This document shows, one piece after another, positions 7,618 through 16,243 of a stretch of 64,000 nucleotides of DNA; the first letter of the stretch is position 1; each line of letters opens with the position of its first letter. The notes under the pieces are model-generated. The model saw nothing but the letters and a program-made list of their open reading frames with translations, had not been told where the DNA came from and ran no database searches. A program made the position numbers and the translations under genes. This DNA is from G965220205 sp965220205 (GTDB taxonomy: Bacteria > Chloroflexota > Dehalococcoidia > Lucifugimonadales > Australimonadaceae): contig OZ244812.1 of NCBI GenBank assembly GCA_965220205.1, positions 1,178,001-1,242,000 on the forward strand. The letters run 5' to 3'.

Positions 7618-8847
7618 TTGCTAAGCTCCGAAGAGAACGATCTCCTCACGCGCATCGGTCCCGGAACTGTGGGAGGGGATCTGCTCCGCCGGTACTGGCA
7701 GCCAGCCGCGCTCAGCGAGGAGTTGAAACCGGGCGGCGCGCCGCTCCCCGTGCGATTGCTCGGCGAGGACCTCGTCATGTTTCGCGACGATCAGGGGCGG
7801 CCCGGCTTGCTGGGCGTTCACTGCGCCCACCGAGGCGCCGACCTGAGCTACGGGCGTCTCGAGGACGGCGGGTTGCGGTGCCTCTACCACGGCTGGCTCT
7901 ACGATATCCATGGGCGCTGCCTCGATCAGCCGGGAGAATCGCCCGCGACGAGGTTCCTCGACAAGGTGCGGCACCCTGCGTACCCGTGCGTGGAGCGCGC
8001 CGGAGCAATCTTCGCGTATCTGGGTCCTGGGGAACCGCCATTGTTTCCCAACTACGACTTCCTGTCCGCGCCGCCGGACCACACGTTCGCGATCAAGCTC
8101 TTCAGCGAGTGCAACTACCTTCAGGGCAACGAGGGCAATATCGACTCTGTCCACCTGCTATTCGTCCACAGGCAACTAACGGCTGACGTGAGTTGGCAGT
8201 TGCCTATAGGGAACACGGGCTGGTTCGACATGATCGACACCGAAGACACCGAGTTCGGCGTGCGCAACTACTTCGTCCGCAACCTCGACGAGGACCGTAA
8301 ATACGTCCACATCTCCTCCTTCGTGATGCCGAACCTGTCCGTGTTCGGCGGCGGGCGCCGAAACGGCTACAGCGTCAACTGGCACGTGCCTATCGACGAC
8401 ACCCATCACTGGAAGTACACCTTCCAATTCGACCGGGACGAGCCCATCGACCATGAGCGGGCAAGGGCTGGCCGCACGCCAATGAGTGCGGGCTACTACC
8501 TGGTCCCCAATAGGGCCAACCGATACCTGCAGGACCGCGAATCGATGAGCACGGAGACCTACAGCGGGATCAGCGCCGGCAACTTTCAGGCGCAGGATAC
8601 GTGCGTCACCGAGGGCGAAGGCCCCATTCAGGACCGCTCTCACGAGCAGCTTGGCTATGCAGACAAGGGCGTCATCGCCGCGCGGAAGTTCCTGCTCACC
8701 GCCATACGTACGATGCGGGACGGCGGCGAGCCGCCGCTGGTAGTCCGCGACCCCTCAGCCAATCAGTTTCCAGGGATTGTCGCGGCGAGCGCCGTCATTC
8801 CCGCGGGCCAAGACCATCGCACTTGCTGGCGCGTTGGAGGGCCCTAG
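7618..8847 (+). CDS. Rieske-type aromatic ring-hydroxylating oxygenase, alpha subunit (copy 2)
   Basis: This is a 409-aa paralogue of the preceding gene, co-linear over its whole length. The Rieske motif is CAHRGADLSYG followed by LRCLYHGW; the iron site is NEGNIDSVHLLFVH. The TTG start is chosen because LSSEENDLLTRIGPGT aligns with the LSQEDNELLVRVGPGT that follows the ATG of copy 1, and a GGGGAG site precedes it. The copies differ in the substrate-pocket region after the iron motif, so duplication followed by substrate divergence is likely. The first ABC importer begins 38 bases downstream. Confidence 0.92.
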   Translation: MLSSEENDLLTRIGPGTVGGDLLRRYWQPAALSEELKPGGAPLPVRLLGEDLVMFRDDQGRPGLLGVHCAHRGADLSYGRLEDGGLRCLYHGWLYDIHGRCLDQPGESPATRFLDKVRHPAYPCVERAGAIFAYLGPGEPPLFPNYDFLSAPPDHTFAIKLFSECNYLQGNEGNIDSVHLLFVHRQLTADVSWQLPIGNTGWFDMIDTEDTEFGVRNYFVRNLDEDRKYVHISSFVMPNLSVFGGGRRNGYSVNWHVPIDDTHHWKYTFQFDRDEPIDHERARAGRTPMSAGYYLVPNRANRYLQDRESMSTETYSGISAGNFQAQDTCVTEGEGPIQDRSHEQLGYADKGVIAARKFLLTAIRTMRDGGEPPLVVRDPSANQFPGIVAASAVIPAGQDHRTCWRVGGP

Positions 8848-8885
8848 GTGCGTTTCGAGACTACCTGCTGAAGGGGGAGGCCGCT

Positions 8886-10115
8886 ATGAGGGCTGTAAGC
8901 TCACGTCTTGCGATAATCACCGCGTTGGCGGCGGGGGTTGTCCTCGCTGCGGTTGCCTGCGGCAGCGACCCCACGGCTACTCCGAGACCGACGCCCACGC
9001 CGAGGCCCACGGCAACAGCGGCGCCCCCAACGGCCACTCCGGTCCCATCGGACACGTCGGGAGCAATGGAGCCCGCGATCGATGCGGACGCGCTCCGGCA
9101 AGAGATGGTCGCCCTCGCCCAGGAGCAGGGCGGCAGGCTCGTCCTCAACAACGCCGACTTCGCGAACAAGGAGTACTATCCCGGCTTCTTCGATCGCTAC
9201 CCCTGGATCGAGGTCGAGGGAGCGTCCATCGGCGGCGGCACGGCGGGCACCGTAACCCGAGTTGTCCAGGAGGTCAACGCCGGCAAATCGACGTTTGATC
9301 TGCTGTTCTTCGATGAGACTGGGGCTGCCGCCCTGGAGGCAGCGGGCGCGCTGGAGAAGCCCATCAGGCCTCTGCCGCACCTAGCCGATTTCCATGACGT
9401 CGCGGTGGCGTTCGACGGCATCTTCATCGGCGCGTGGATGAACCCCCGCGTGCAGGGCGTCTACAACACGGACCTCGTGCCCGAGGAGGACATTCCCACC
9501 TCGTGGGATGGCTTCCTCGACCCCACGTTCAAGGAGAAGTACAAGGGGAAGATACTGCTCTCGCGCGTCTCCGAGGAGTTCCCGGCGCGGCTCGCGTGGC
9601 TATTCGCCGAGGACGGCGTCTGGAACTGGGAGCGGGCCTTTGAGATTATCACCGCTTGGAGCGAAATGGACCCCGTGTTCGATACGGGCTACAGCACCTC
9701 CCAGCTCACCTCCCGTGACCGTGCGATAGCGCTGTACTTCCCTGCGTCGAGGCCTGCCAGGGATGCCGTGCAGAAGGGCGCGCCACTCGGTCTGATCGCC
9801 TTCCCGGAGTTCCCGGGCACCTGGCGAGGGTTCTCCATCCCGCGGGGCGCGCCCAACCCCGCCGCGGCCTGGCTGCTGCTGGACTACGTGACCTCTCCCG
9901 AGGGGCAGAGGCGGTATGGCGAGATCAGAGGCTCGCAGCTCCCGGCGAACACGAAGGCGGAGCTGGGCGTCTTGCAGGAGTGGGGCAACGCGCAGGGGGC
10001 TACCTGGGACAACGCCAAGGTGATACCGGCAGAGGAGAGCGTGACGGTCAATTCGCCCGAGCGCCTCAAGAGGTCGGAGGACTTCTGGTTCGACCTCTTC
10101 GGACTCAGCGGATGA
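8886..10115 (+). CDS. ABC importer lipoprotein, iron(III)-type solute-binding protein 1
   Basis: This is a 409-aa exported lipoprotein. Hydrophobic residues 8-24 end in a lipobox (LAAVAC, Cys25). A Thr/Pro-rich linker of about 35 residues follows, then a periplasmic-binding-protein type 2 fold of the FbpA/AfuA kind. ATG 8886 follows GGGGGAGG. The family was named for ferric iron, but relatives also bind organic acids, phosphonates and polyamines. I see no clear Tyr-Tyr iron pair, so the ligand is open. Location after the Rieske genes suggests uptake of their substrate. Confidence 0.88.
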   Translation: MRAVSSRLAIITALAAGVVLAAVACGSDPTATPRPTPTPRPTATAAPPTATPVPSDTSGAMEPAIDADALRQEMVALAQEQGGRLVLNNADFANKEYYPGFFDRYPWIEVEGASIGGGTAGTVTRVVQEVNAGKSTFDLLFFDETGAAALEAAGALEKPIRPLPHLADFHDVAVAFDGIFIGAWMNPRVQGVYNTDLVPEEDIPTSWDGFLDPTFKEKYKGKILLSRVSEEFPARLAWLFAEDGVWNWERAFEIITAWSEMDPVFDTGYSTSQLTSRDRAIALYFPASRPARDAVQKGAPLGLIAFPEFPGTWRGFSIPRGAPNPAAAWLLLDYVTSPEGQRRYGEIRGSQLPANTKAELGVLQEWGNAQGATWDNAKVIPAEESVTVNSPERLKRSEDFWFDLFGLSG

Positions 10116-10128
10116 GACGGCTCCGGCC

Positions 10129-10155
10129 TGTTCGGTGAGCGCGGGCCGCCGAACA
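10129..10155 (+). terminator. Hairpin between solute-binding protein 1 and its permease
   Basis: TGTTCGG at 10129-10135 pairs perfectly with CCGAACA at 10149-10155 around a 13-base loop. There is no T-run, so it is more likely a partial terminator or a 3'-end stabiliser for the binding-protein message than a full terminator. Equivalent hairpins follow the other two binding-protein genes. Confidence 0.45.
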
Positions 10156-10194
10156 CTCGAAGACGAGGCGTTGGACATGAGAGGAGGGTAGTCG

Positions 10195-11958
10195 ATGCGG
10201 GTTCCCCATGTGTCGCCAGCCTCGGTGACCTCCCGGATGGCGGCATGGCCCCGCAGGGTGAGCGTCCGGACCCTATCGTTCTGGGCGCTCACCATCCTCA
10301 TCGGAGCCTTCGTGCTCGTGCCCCTCGTCCTCATGGTCGTGAACAGCTTTCGCACAGTCGACCCGGCGGACCTCAACTTCGGGGTCGACAACCTGACCGT
10401 CGGGAACTATCGGGACGCCTACAACAGTCCCACTGCGTTTCGCATGCTCGGCAACTCGTTCTGGTTCGCCGCCGGCTCGATGCTAGTGGGGATGAGCATA
10501 GGCAGTATTCTGGCGTTCCTTTACGAGCGGACCGACTTCCGGTTTCGACGGTTCCTGCCAGTCCTCGCCATCGTCCCGCTGGCGACGCCAGGCATTGTGG
10601 ACGCCATCGCGTGGGTCTTCCTGCTCAGCCCTGGGTCCGGCCTCATCAACACCTGGTGGAGGGCGATAGGCTTCGAAGGACATCTCGTCAGCGCCTACTC
10701 GATTCCTGCCATGATCTGGGTGCAGGGCTACGGCACGATCACACTGACGTTCCTGCTCGTCGGCGCGATCATGCGCCGCATGGACCCTGCCCTGGAGGAG
10801 GCGGCCCAGGGCGCGGGCGCATCAATGCCGAGAGTGATGACGAAGATCACCCTCCCGTTGATCATGCCTGGCCTACTCGCCGTGGCGCTGCTCCTATTCG
10901 TCCGCGGAATCGAGGCATTCGAGATACCTCTCGTCTTGGGGTTCCCCACGGGGATTACCGTCTTCAGCACCAACATCTTCTATTCGCTCAGGGGCGCCTA
11001 CCCTCCGGACTACGGCGCGGGGTTCTCGTTCTCCGCGGCGCTGCTGCTTGTCACTGTCGTTGCGATCTTTCTGTACTTGAAGCAGGTGCGCCGCTCCGAG
11101 TCGTACGCGGTGATACTGGGCAAGGGCTACCGCCCTCGCATGCTGAGGCTCGGAAAGGGCGCGTACTTTGCCTATGGCATCGTGGGCTTCTACACATTCT
11201 TCGTCGTCATCCTGCCTCTGTTCATCCTGCTCTGGGCGTCCGTGCTCCCGTTCTACGAGGTTCCGTCGGTCAGCGCGTTGTCGAACGTGACGTTGAACAA
11301 CTACCGTGACGCCATTTCCGAACCGACACTGCCTCGCGTACTGATGAACACGCTGCTCCTCGCGATGTGTGTTGGCACCGTGGTGATGTTGATCTCCTTC
11401 ATGGCGTCTTGGTTCATTTTCCGTACGGTGGTCAAAGGGAGATTCGTTCTCGAGTTCTTGGTCTTTCTTCCCTACGCGATTCCCGGCGTCGTCGTTGCGG
11501 TCGCCTTTCTGATAGTGTTTCTCATCGTTCCGAATCCCATCTACAACACGATTTGGATCATCATTCTCGCGTACATTTTCAATATGCTGCCGCTGGGCAC
11601 GCGCTTCACTCATCCGGCCGTCGTGCAGGTGCACCGCGATCTCGAAGAGGCTGCCCGCGGGGCCGGCGCCGGATTCTGGGCGACGGCGTGGCACGTGTGG
11701 TTCCCGCTCCTACGTCCCGCCTTGATCAACGGGTGGCTATTCGTGGCCATCGTTTCCGTGAAGGTGTTGACCCTCGCCCAGTTCCTGCAAGGCCCCGGCA
11801 ACCAGGTGTTCGCCGTCCATCTGCTGGATACGTTCGAAGACAACCCGGGCGAGGCAGCCGCGTTGTCGTCTCTGTTCGTCGTGGCGGTCGGCGTCCTCAC
11901 AATCGTGTCACTGACGCTCCGGCAACGCTCCGAGACTCAACAGGGTTTGGCTGTGTAA
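10195..11958 (+). CDS. Iron(III)-type ABC importer permease 1 (fused two-domain)
   Basis: This 587-aa protein has about 12 membrane helices in two homologous halves, as in FbpB/SfuB. Each half carries an EAA loop that contacts the ATPase: one at PALEEAAQGAGASMPRV and one at RDLEEAARGAGAGFWAT. The start at 10195 follows GAGGAGGG. The stop codon overlaps the ATPase start by one base (TAATG), so the two are coupled. Confidence 0.92.
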   Translation: MRVPHVSPASVTSRMAAWPRRVSVRTLSFWALTILIGAFVLVPLVLMVVNSFRTVDPADLNFGVDNLTVGNYRDAYNSPTAFRMLGNSFWFAAGSMLVGMSIGSILAFLYERTDFRFRRFLPVLAIVPLATPGIVDAIAWVFLLSPGSGLINTWWRAIGFEGHLVSAYSIPAMIWVQGYGTITLTFLLVGAIMRRMDPALEEAAQGAGASMPRVMTKITLPLIMPGLLAVALLLFVRGIEAFEIPLVLGFPTGITVFSTNIFYSLRGAYPPDYGAGFSFSAALLLVTVVAIFLYLKQVRRSESYAVILGKGYRPRMLRLGKGAYFAYGIVGFYTFFVVILPLFILLWASVLPFYEVPSVSALSNVTLNNYRDAISEPTLPRVLMNTLLLAMCVGTVVMLISFMASWFIFRTVVKGRFVLEFLVFLPYAIPGVVVAVAFLIVFLIVPNPIYNTIWIIILAYIFNMLPLGTRFTHPAVVQVHRDLEEAARGAGAGFWATAWHVWFPLLRPALINGWLFVAIVSVKVLTLAQFLQGPGNQVFAVHLLDTFEDNPGEAAALSSLFVVAVGVLTIVSLTLRQRSETQQGLAV

Positions 11959-13109
11959 TGATCAAGATTACGGACCTGCGCAAGACCTTCGAAGACAAGC
12001 AGCTCGGCACTGTGTTCGCCGTCGATGGCGTCTCTATCGACATTCCGGAGGGGGAGTTCTACACACTGCTCGGACCGTCGGGTTGCGGCAAGACCACGAC
12101 GCTCCGGTGCGTCGCCGGCTTCGAGGAGCCACAAGACGGATCGATCACCATCGGCGACACCGAGGTGTTCTCTCGATCGAAGGGAATCATGTTCACGCCT
12201 GACAAGCGTGATTTTCAGATCGTGTTCCAGTCGTACGCGGTCTGGCCGCACCTCACGGTGTTCGAGAACGTCGCGTTCCCGTTGCGCTACGGCAAGCAGA
12301 AGATCAAACGGGGCGAGGTCAAGGAAACCGTTCGCAAGGCGCTCGATCTCGTGCAGATCGGCCACCTTGCACAGCGGCCAGCGCCACTCCTGAGCGGCGG
12401 TCAACAGCAGCGCGTCGCGCTCGCCCGCGCGCTCGTCGCGGAGCCGAAGGTGCTGCTACTGGACGAACCGCTCAGCAACCTCGACGCGAAGCTGCGCGAG
12501 CAGATGAGGCTGGAAATCCGAAGCCTGGTGAAGCGCCTGGACATCACCACCCTCTATGTCACGCACGACCAAGTGGAAGCCCTGACGATGTCGGACCGCA
12601 TTGGCGTGATGGCGGAGGGCAAGCTCCTACAGGAGGGAACGCCCTTGGAGATATATCGCGAGCCGGCCAACCTTTTCGTGTCCGAGTTCGTGGGCTCGAT
12701 TAACGTCATCGGCGGCCGAGTCTTGCACCGAGGCGCCGGGGCTACCGGGACTGTGGAAACGGCATTCGGAGAGGTCCAGGGCGTCATGTCCTCCGAGTCC
12801 TTGGAGGGCGAGCCGTGCGCCTTAGTGATTAGGCCGGAGAGCGTACGCGTGCACCCTGACGGGGCGCCTGCCGCCGCTAACGTGTTCGTAGGCGCCGTCG
12901 AGAGCATGGCATTCCTCGGCGAGGTGTGGGACGCCTCGGTGAACATCGGCGGCGAGTCGCTGCGGCTACGGGCATCCGCGACCACGCCCATGCGGGAGCA
13001 TGATATGGTGTCGATCCAACTTCCTCCGGAACAGTGCCGGATCCTGGCCGACCCGGGGCGGTCGGGCGGAGTTGGTTCCGTCGTCGCGCCGGCCAAGGAG
13101 AGTGCCTAA
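11958..13109 (+). CDS. ABC importer ATPase 1 (PotA/FbpC type)
   Basis: This is a 383-aa ATPase. Walker A is GPSGCGKTT, the Q-loop is FQSYAVWPH, the signature is LSGGQQQR, Walker B is VLLLDEP followed by the D-loop SNLDAK, and the switch His is in YVTHDQ. A TOBE/OB-fold C-terminal domain (from about residue 245) is typical of CUT1/FbpC regulatory ATPases. A much longer frame extends upstream through the permease gene; ATG 11958, overlapping the permease stop, is the real start. Confidence 0.94.
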   Translation: MIKITDLRKTFEDKQLGTVFAVDGVSIDIPEGEFYTLLGPSGCGKTTTLRCVAGFEEPQDGSITIGDTEVFSRSKGIMFTPDKRDFQIVFQSYAVWPHLTVFENVAFPLRYGKQKIKRGEVKETVRKALDLVQIGHLAQRPAPLLSGGQQQRVALARALVAEPKVLLLDEPLSNLDAKLREQMRLEIRSLVKRLDITTLYVTHDQVEALTMSDRIGVMAEGKLLQEGTPLEIYREPANLFVSEFVGSINVIGGRVLHRGAGATGTVETAFGEVQGVMSSESLEGEPCALVIRPESVRVHPDGAPAAANVFVGAVESMAFLGEVWDASVNIGGESLRLRASATTPMREHDMVSIQLPPEQCRILADPGRSGGVGSVVAPAKESA

Positions 13110-13488
13110 CGCGGAACGTGGTCGTCCGACGGCTCAGTCAGTAGCCACGTTCAAGCGTTCACCTCGGATGCCTCGTTGCGTTATGCGCAACGACATGCCT
13201 CGGGTTGCACGCATCTGAAGGCCTCCCAGTCGGCCTTCGTTTCCAGGTTCGTGTAGGCCTCGCCGGGCATCCTCGTCGTGAAGCCCGACTTCGCGAGACC
13301 GCGCCCCGAACCGGTCACGGGTCCACGGATCCTCCTCGCCGTACTCGATCCGCCGGTGCGAGTCGGGCATGCTGTTCCGGCAAGGCCGTCATCCGGCAAC
13401 TCGATGCCCATGCCCCACGACGGCCGGATCCGGGGCGGCGACACCAAGGAGGTGGCTTTGCGGAGCCCGGTTCTGTCTACAGTCAGCT
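13110..13488. other. Intergenic region with no assigned gene
   Basis: 379 bases separate the first importer from the tRNA. On the minus strand, pieces of two frames look faintly protein-like (for example GEAYTNLETKADWEAF near 13210-13260), but no single frame carries a recognisable protein. This could be a frameshifted remnant. I see no repeat or hairpin of note. Confidence 0.3.
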
Positions 13489-13564
13489 TGGCGCCCCTGC
13501 CGGGACTCGAACCCGGGCACGCGGTTTAGGAAACCGCTGCTCTATCCTCCTGAGCTACAGGGGC
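13489..13564 (-). tRNA. tRNA-Arg (anticodon CCT)
   Basis: A full cloverleaf is visible on the minus strand: a 7-bp acceptor stem (GCCCCTG/CAGGGGC), a D-arm with GCTC/GAGC, an anticodon stem GCGGT/ACCGC around TTCCTAA giving anticodon CCT, a 4-base variable loop, and a T-arm CCGGG/CCCGG around TTCGAGT. The 3' CCA is encoded. It is 76 bases with CCA and reads AGG codons. Confidence 0.95.
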
Positions 13565-13674
13565 GCTTGGCAGGGCGTGCCGGGCGGCCCGGCTGTTCCA
13601 GTCTAAGCCAACGGGGCCAAGCCTCACAATTCGCGCGCTGCGGGCCGCGACCGCTGCACTGGCCCCTCTTTCGC

Positions 13675-13704
13675 TTGACAGTGCGGCCCACGGGGTTCTA
13701 GCCT
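13675..13704 (+). promoter_or_regulatory. Promoter of importer 2 (shared family with importer 3)
   Basis: TTGACA at 13675-13680, then 18 bases, then TAGCCT at 13699-13704. The same -35, spacer length and -10 recur at 18002-18031 before the third binding-protein gene, and part of the spacer is conserved (GTG, then GGCCC). The conservation makes a real promoter more likely than the -10 match alone would. Confidence 0.6.
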
Positions 13705-13746
13705 TCCCTGACGGTCACACTCGGGCCCTTGGGCTCCAGTGTGCGT

Positions 13747-13772
13747 AAACGGGCCCGTGAGCGGGCCTGTTT
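13747..13772 (+). promoter_or_regulatory. Leader hairpin upstream of solute-binding protein 2
   Basis: AAACGGGCCCG pairs with CGGGCCTGTTT (11 bp, one G-T wobble) around a TGAG loop, about 43 bases after the putative -10 and 60 bases before the start codon. The GC-rich stem ending in TTT resembles an intrinsic terminator, so attenuation of importer 2 is possible. Confidence 0.4.
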
Positions 13773-13831
13773 CGATATCTAGAGGGCGGCCAACCGCGGA
13801 GACGCCGTTGCGCCGGACACAAGGAGGCGCG

Positions 13832-15010
13832 ATGACGGCCCGTGTATTAATTCTGGGGATTCTGACGCTGGCGCTCGGCGGACTGCTAGCCGCTTGCGGC
13901 AGCGACCCAACACCGACTCCGAGACCAACCCCCACTATGGCGGCGGCAACCGCGACCCCCACGCCTTCGATGGCGGCGTGGGAGATTGCTTGGGAGGAGA
14001 CCCTGGCCGCCGCACGAGAGGAAGGGAAGGTAGTCGTCACGTCTTGTGGCGGAGAGGGCCGCCGGCGGGCTATGAACGAGGGGTTCGAAGAGATGTACCC
14101 GGGCATCACGCTCGAGCACACGCCTTTCAACAGCCGAGACCTCTGGCCCAAGGTCGTTACTGAGGCGACCCTTGGGCAGCACAATTTCGACGTCCGCATC
14201 GGCGGCGCCGACACCACCACGTTCAGTGCTATGCACACGAACGGCACTCACGCGCCCATCGATTTCGACGAATGGTTCATCCTGCCGGAGGTACGGGACC
14301 CCGATGCCTGGATCGGCGGGATCGACGGCGTTTGGTTGGACAAGACAAAGCAGTTCGCGTGGCCGATCGTCCTGACCGCCAGCGCCGGAGAGGGGTTCTG
14401 GGTCAACCGGAACCTCATCAGTGAAGAAGAGCTGAGCTCGGTTGAGCAGATCGTCGACCCCAAGTACAAGGGCATGATCGTCTCGCTCAGCTCGGAGGGC
14501 GGCTCCGCACAGAACACGATGATGATGCAGATGCTCGGCTTCGGAGAGGAGTGGCTGTTGCAGCTCCTAGAGAACGAGCCCATCGTGTTGCGAGACCATC
14601 GCGCGCAGCTCGAGGGCCTGATTCGCGGGCAGTACGCCATCGCCACGACCGTTGACACGAACGAGATTCGCGACTTCCGAGCTCAGGGAGTTGACCTAAG
14701 CCATATCGCCAATCTCCATGAGGAAACCCCCAGCCTGAGCAATGGGTGTGAGTCCTTGCAACTCCACGCCGGCATGGCGCATCCCAATGCGGCCAAGATC
14801 TACGTGAATTGGCTTCTCAGCACGGACCAACAGCAGTTCTGGAACGAGGTCGTTCCAACGAACTCCCGTCGCAGGGACGCGACGCCGGGCCGCCCGGCGC
14901 TCGCCGTCACCGACGAGGACCTGTCGGTATACAGGCTCAGCCAGGACGAGGCTCTGGCGGCGGACCGCGCCCGGTTCGTCGAGCTCGTTGACGGAGTGCT
15001 GATCCAGTAG
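13832..15010 (+). CDS. ABC importer lipoprotein, iron(III)-type solute-binding protein 2
   Basis: This is a 392-aa lipoprotein. Its signal peptide (MTARVLILGILTLALGGLLA) ends at Cys22, followed by a Thr/Pro/Ala linker. The mature domain is an FbpA-like type 2 binding protein (EEGKVVVTSCGGEGRRR near its start). ATG 13832 has a perfect AAGGAGG nine bases upstream; an earlier in-frame start would spoil the signal peptide. The signal peptide, Shine-Dalgarno region and promoter are nearly duplicated in solute-binding protein 3. A hairpin follows the stop. Confidence 0.9.
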   Translation: MTARVLILGILTLALGGLLAACGSDPTPTPRPTPTMAAATATPTPSMAAWEIAWEETLAAAREEGKVVVTSCGGEGRRRAMNEGFEEMYPGITLEHTPFNSRDLWPKVVTEATLGQHNFDVRIGGADTTTFSAMHTNGTHAPIDFDEWFILPEVRDPDAWIGGIDGVWLDKTKQFAWPIVLTASAGEGFWVNRNLISEEELSSVEQIVDPKYKGMIVSLSSEGGSAQNTMMMQMLGFGEEWLLQLLENEPIVLRDHRAQLEGLIRGQYAIATTVDTNEIRDFRAQGVDLSHIANLHEETPSLSNGCESLQLHAGMAHPNAAKIYVNWLLSTDQQQFWNEVVPTNSRRRDATPGRPALAVTDEDLSVYRLSQDEALAADRARFVELVDGVLIQ

Positions 15011-15052
15011 GGCGCGTCGGGGCCTACTGTATGAGTTCTGATAGACCTGGAC

Positions 15053-15080
15053 GAGGGCCGCGCCGGTTGGCGCGGCCCTC
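15053..15080 (+). terminator. Strong hairpin after solute-binding protein 2
   Basis: A perfect 12-bp stem (GAGGGCCGCGCC with its complement) closes a GGTT loop, 43 bases after the stop codon. No T-run follows. It is placed to terminate partially or to protect the binding-protein mRNA, allowing more binding protein than transporter to be made. Confidence 0.6.
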
Positions 15081-15148
15081 GCGGCGCCGCGGAGGGACCG
15101 CCGCCGGCCCGGTTGACAGACGAAGGATGGACGCAGAAGAGATGTCGC

Positions 15149-16243
15149 ATGAGTGAGGTTGTCCTCAGGCTCGACCGAGTGAGTCGTGTCTTTGGAAGTA
15201 CGAGGGCCGTAGACGAGGTCTCGCTCGAGGTCAACGCGGGCGAGGTCTTCACGCTGCTTGGTCCCAGCGGATGCGGCAAGACCACCACGCTTCGTTTGAT
15301 CGCTGGGCTCGAACGTCCCGACAGCGGCGATATCTGGCTTCGGGACCGGCGAGTGGCGTCGGTGTCGAATCGCATCTTCGTACCGCCACATCAGCGGCAG
15401 ATGGGGATGGTGTTCCAGTCCTACGCGATCTGGCCGCATATGAACGTCGCCCAGAACGTCGGGTATCCGCTCCGCGTCCGGAAGGTGGGCCGGAATGAGA
15501 TCAAGGAGAGGGTGGCCCGGACGCTTGCCCTTGTTGGCCTCGAAGGCCTCGAGGAGCGCCCTGCCCCACTCCTGAGCGGAGGCCAGCAGCAGCGAGTCGC
15601 CCTCGCGCGCGCCCTCGTGTACGAGCCTGAGGTGTTGCTCTTGGACGAGCCATTCTCCAACCTCGACACCAAGCTTCGCGAGCAGATGCGGGTCGAGGTG
15701 AAGCAGCTCCAACAGCGCATCGGTGTCACGGTGCTCTTCGTTACCCACGACCAGACTGAAGCGTTGAGCCTGTCGGACCGGATCGCGGTCATGGAACTGG
15801 GGCATGCGATTCAGGTCGGCGCCCCGAAGGCGCTCTACGAAGCTCCCGCGGCGCCGTTTGTCCGCGACTTCCTCGGCAAGCTGTTGACGTTCCGCGGCAA
15901 GGTCAACAAGCTCAGCCCGGACGGAGAGATCGAGGTCGAAACGGCCGATGGCGGCTCAACGCTCATGGCGGGCGGGGCCATGGCGGACCTCTCGGAGGGC
16001 GACGACGTGGTGCTCGCGGTCAGGCCGGAAGACGTCGCCCCGGTTGCGTCGCCTGATGGACAGAGCAACTGTGTCGCCGGTAGGATCGAGACGTTGTTGT
16101 TCGTCGGCAACCACTACGAGTGCTACCTGAAACTTGCGGGCGAGCCGATGATGATAACGCTGCCTCGGGACACGGATCGCGCGGAAGGGGACATGATCTT
16201 CCTGGCGATGCGAAAGGAAGCGATCAGCGTATGGCGAGAGTAG
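15149..16243 (+). CDS. ABC importer ATPase 2 (PotA/FbpC type)
   Basis: This is a 364-aa ATPase with Walker A GPSGCGKTT, Q-loop FQSYAIWPH, signature LSGGQQQR, Walker B LLLDEPFSNLD, switch His in FVTHDQ and a C-terminal TOBE domain. The start ATG 15149 (SEVVLRLDRVSR follows) is preferred over a TTG at 15113. The stop lies inside the start of the permease gene (13-base overlap). Gene order in this importer is binding protein, ATPase, permease, unlike the two neighbours. Confidence 0.92.
   Translation: MSEVVLRLDRVSRVFGSTRAVDEVSLEVNAGEVFTLLGPSGCGKTTTLRLIAGLERPDSGDIWLRDRRVASVSNRIFVPPHQRQMGMVFQSYAIWPHMNVAQNVGYPLRVRKVGRNEIKERVARTLALVGLEGLEERPAPLLSGGQQQRVALARALVYEPEVLLLDEPFSNLDTKLREQMRVEVKQLQQRIGVTVLFVTHDQTEALSLSDRIAVMELGHAIQVGAPKALYEAPAAPFVRDFLGKLLTFRGKVNKLSPDGEIEVETADGGSTLMAGGAMADLSEGDDVVLAVRPEDVAPVASPDGQSNCVAGRIETLLFVGNHYECYLKLAGEPMMITLPRDTDRAEGDMIFLAMRKEAISVWRE

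Noticed and set aside
8980..9060. Short tandem repeat (ACGCCCACGCC-like) in the binding-protein gene
   Set aside because: It encodes the Thr/Pro-rich lipoprotein linker; not a CRISPR or independent repeat. No CRISPR array was seen in the window.
15113..15118. TTGACA as -35 for ATPase 2
   Set aside because: No matching -10 at a suitable distance before ATG 15149, and the gene is probably read through from the binding-protein gene.
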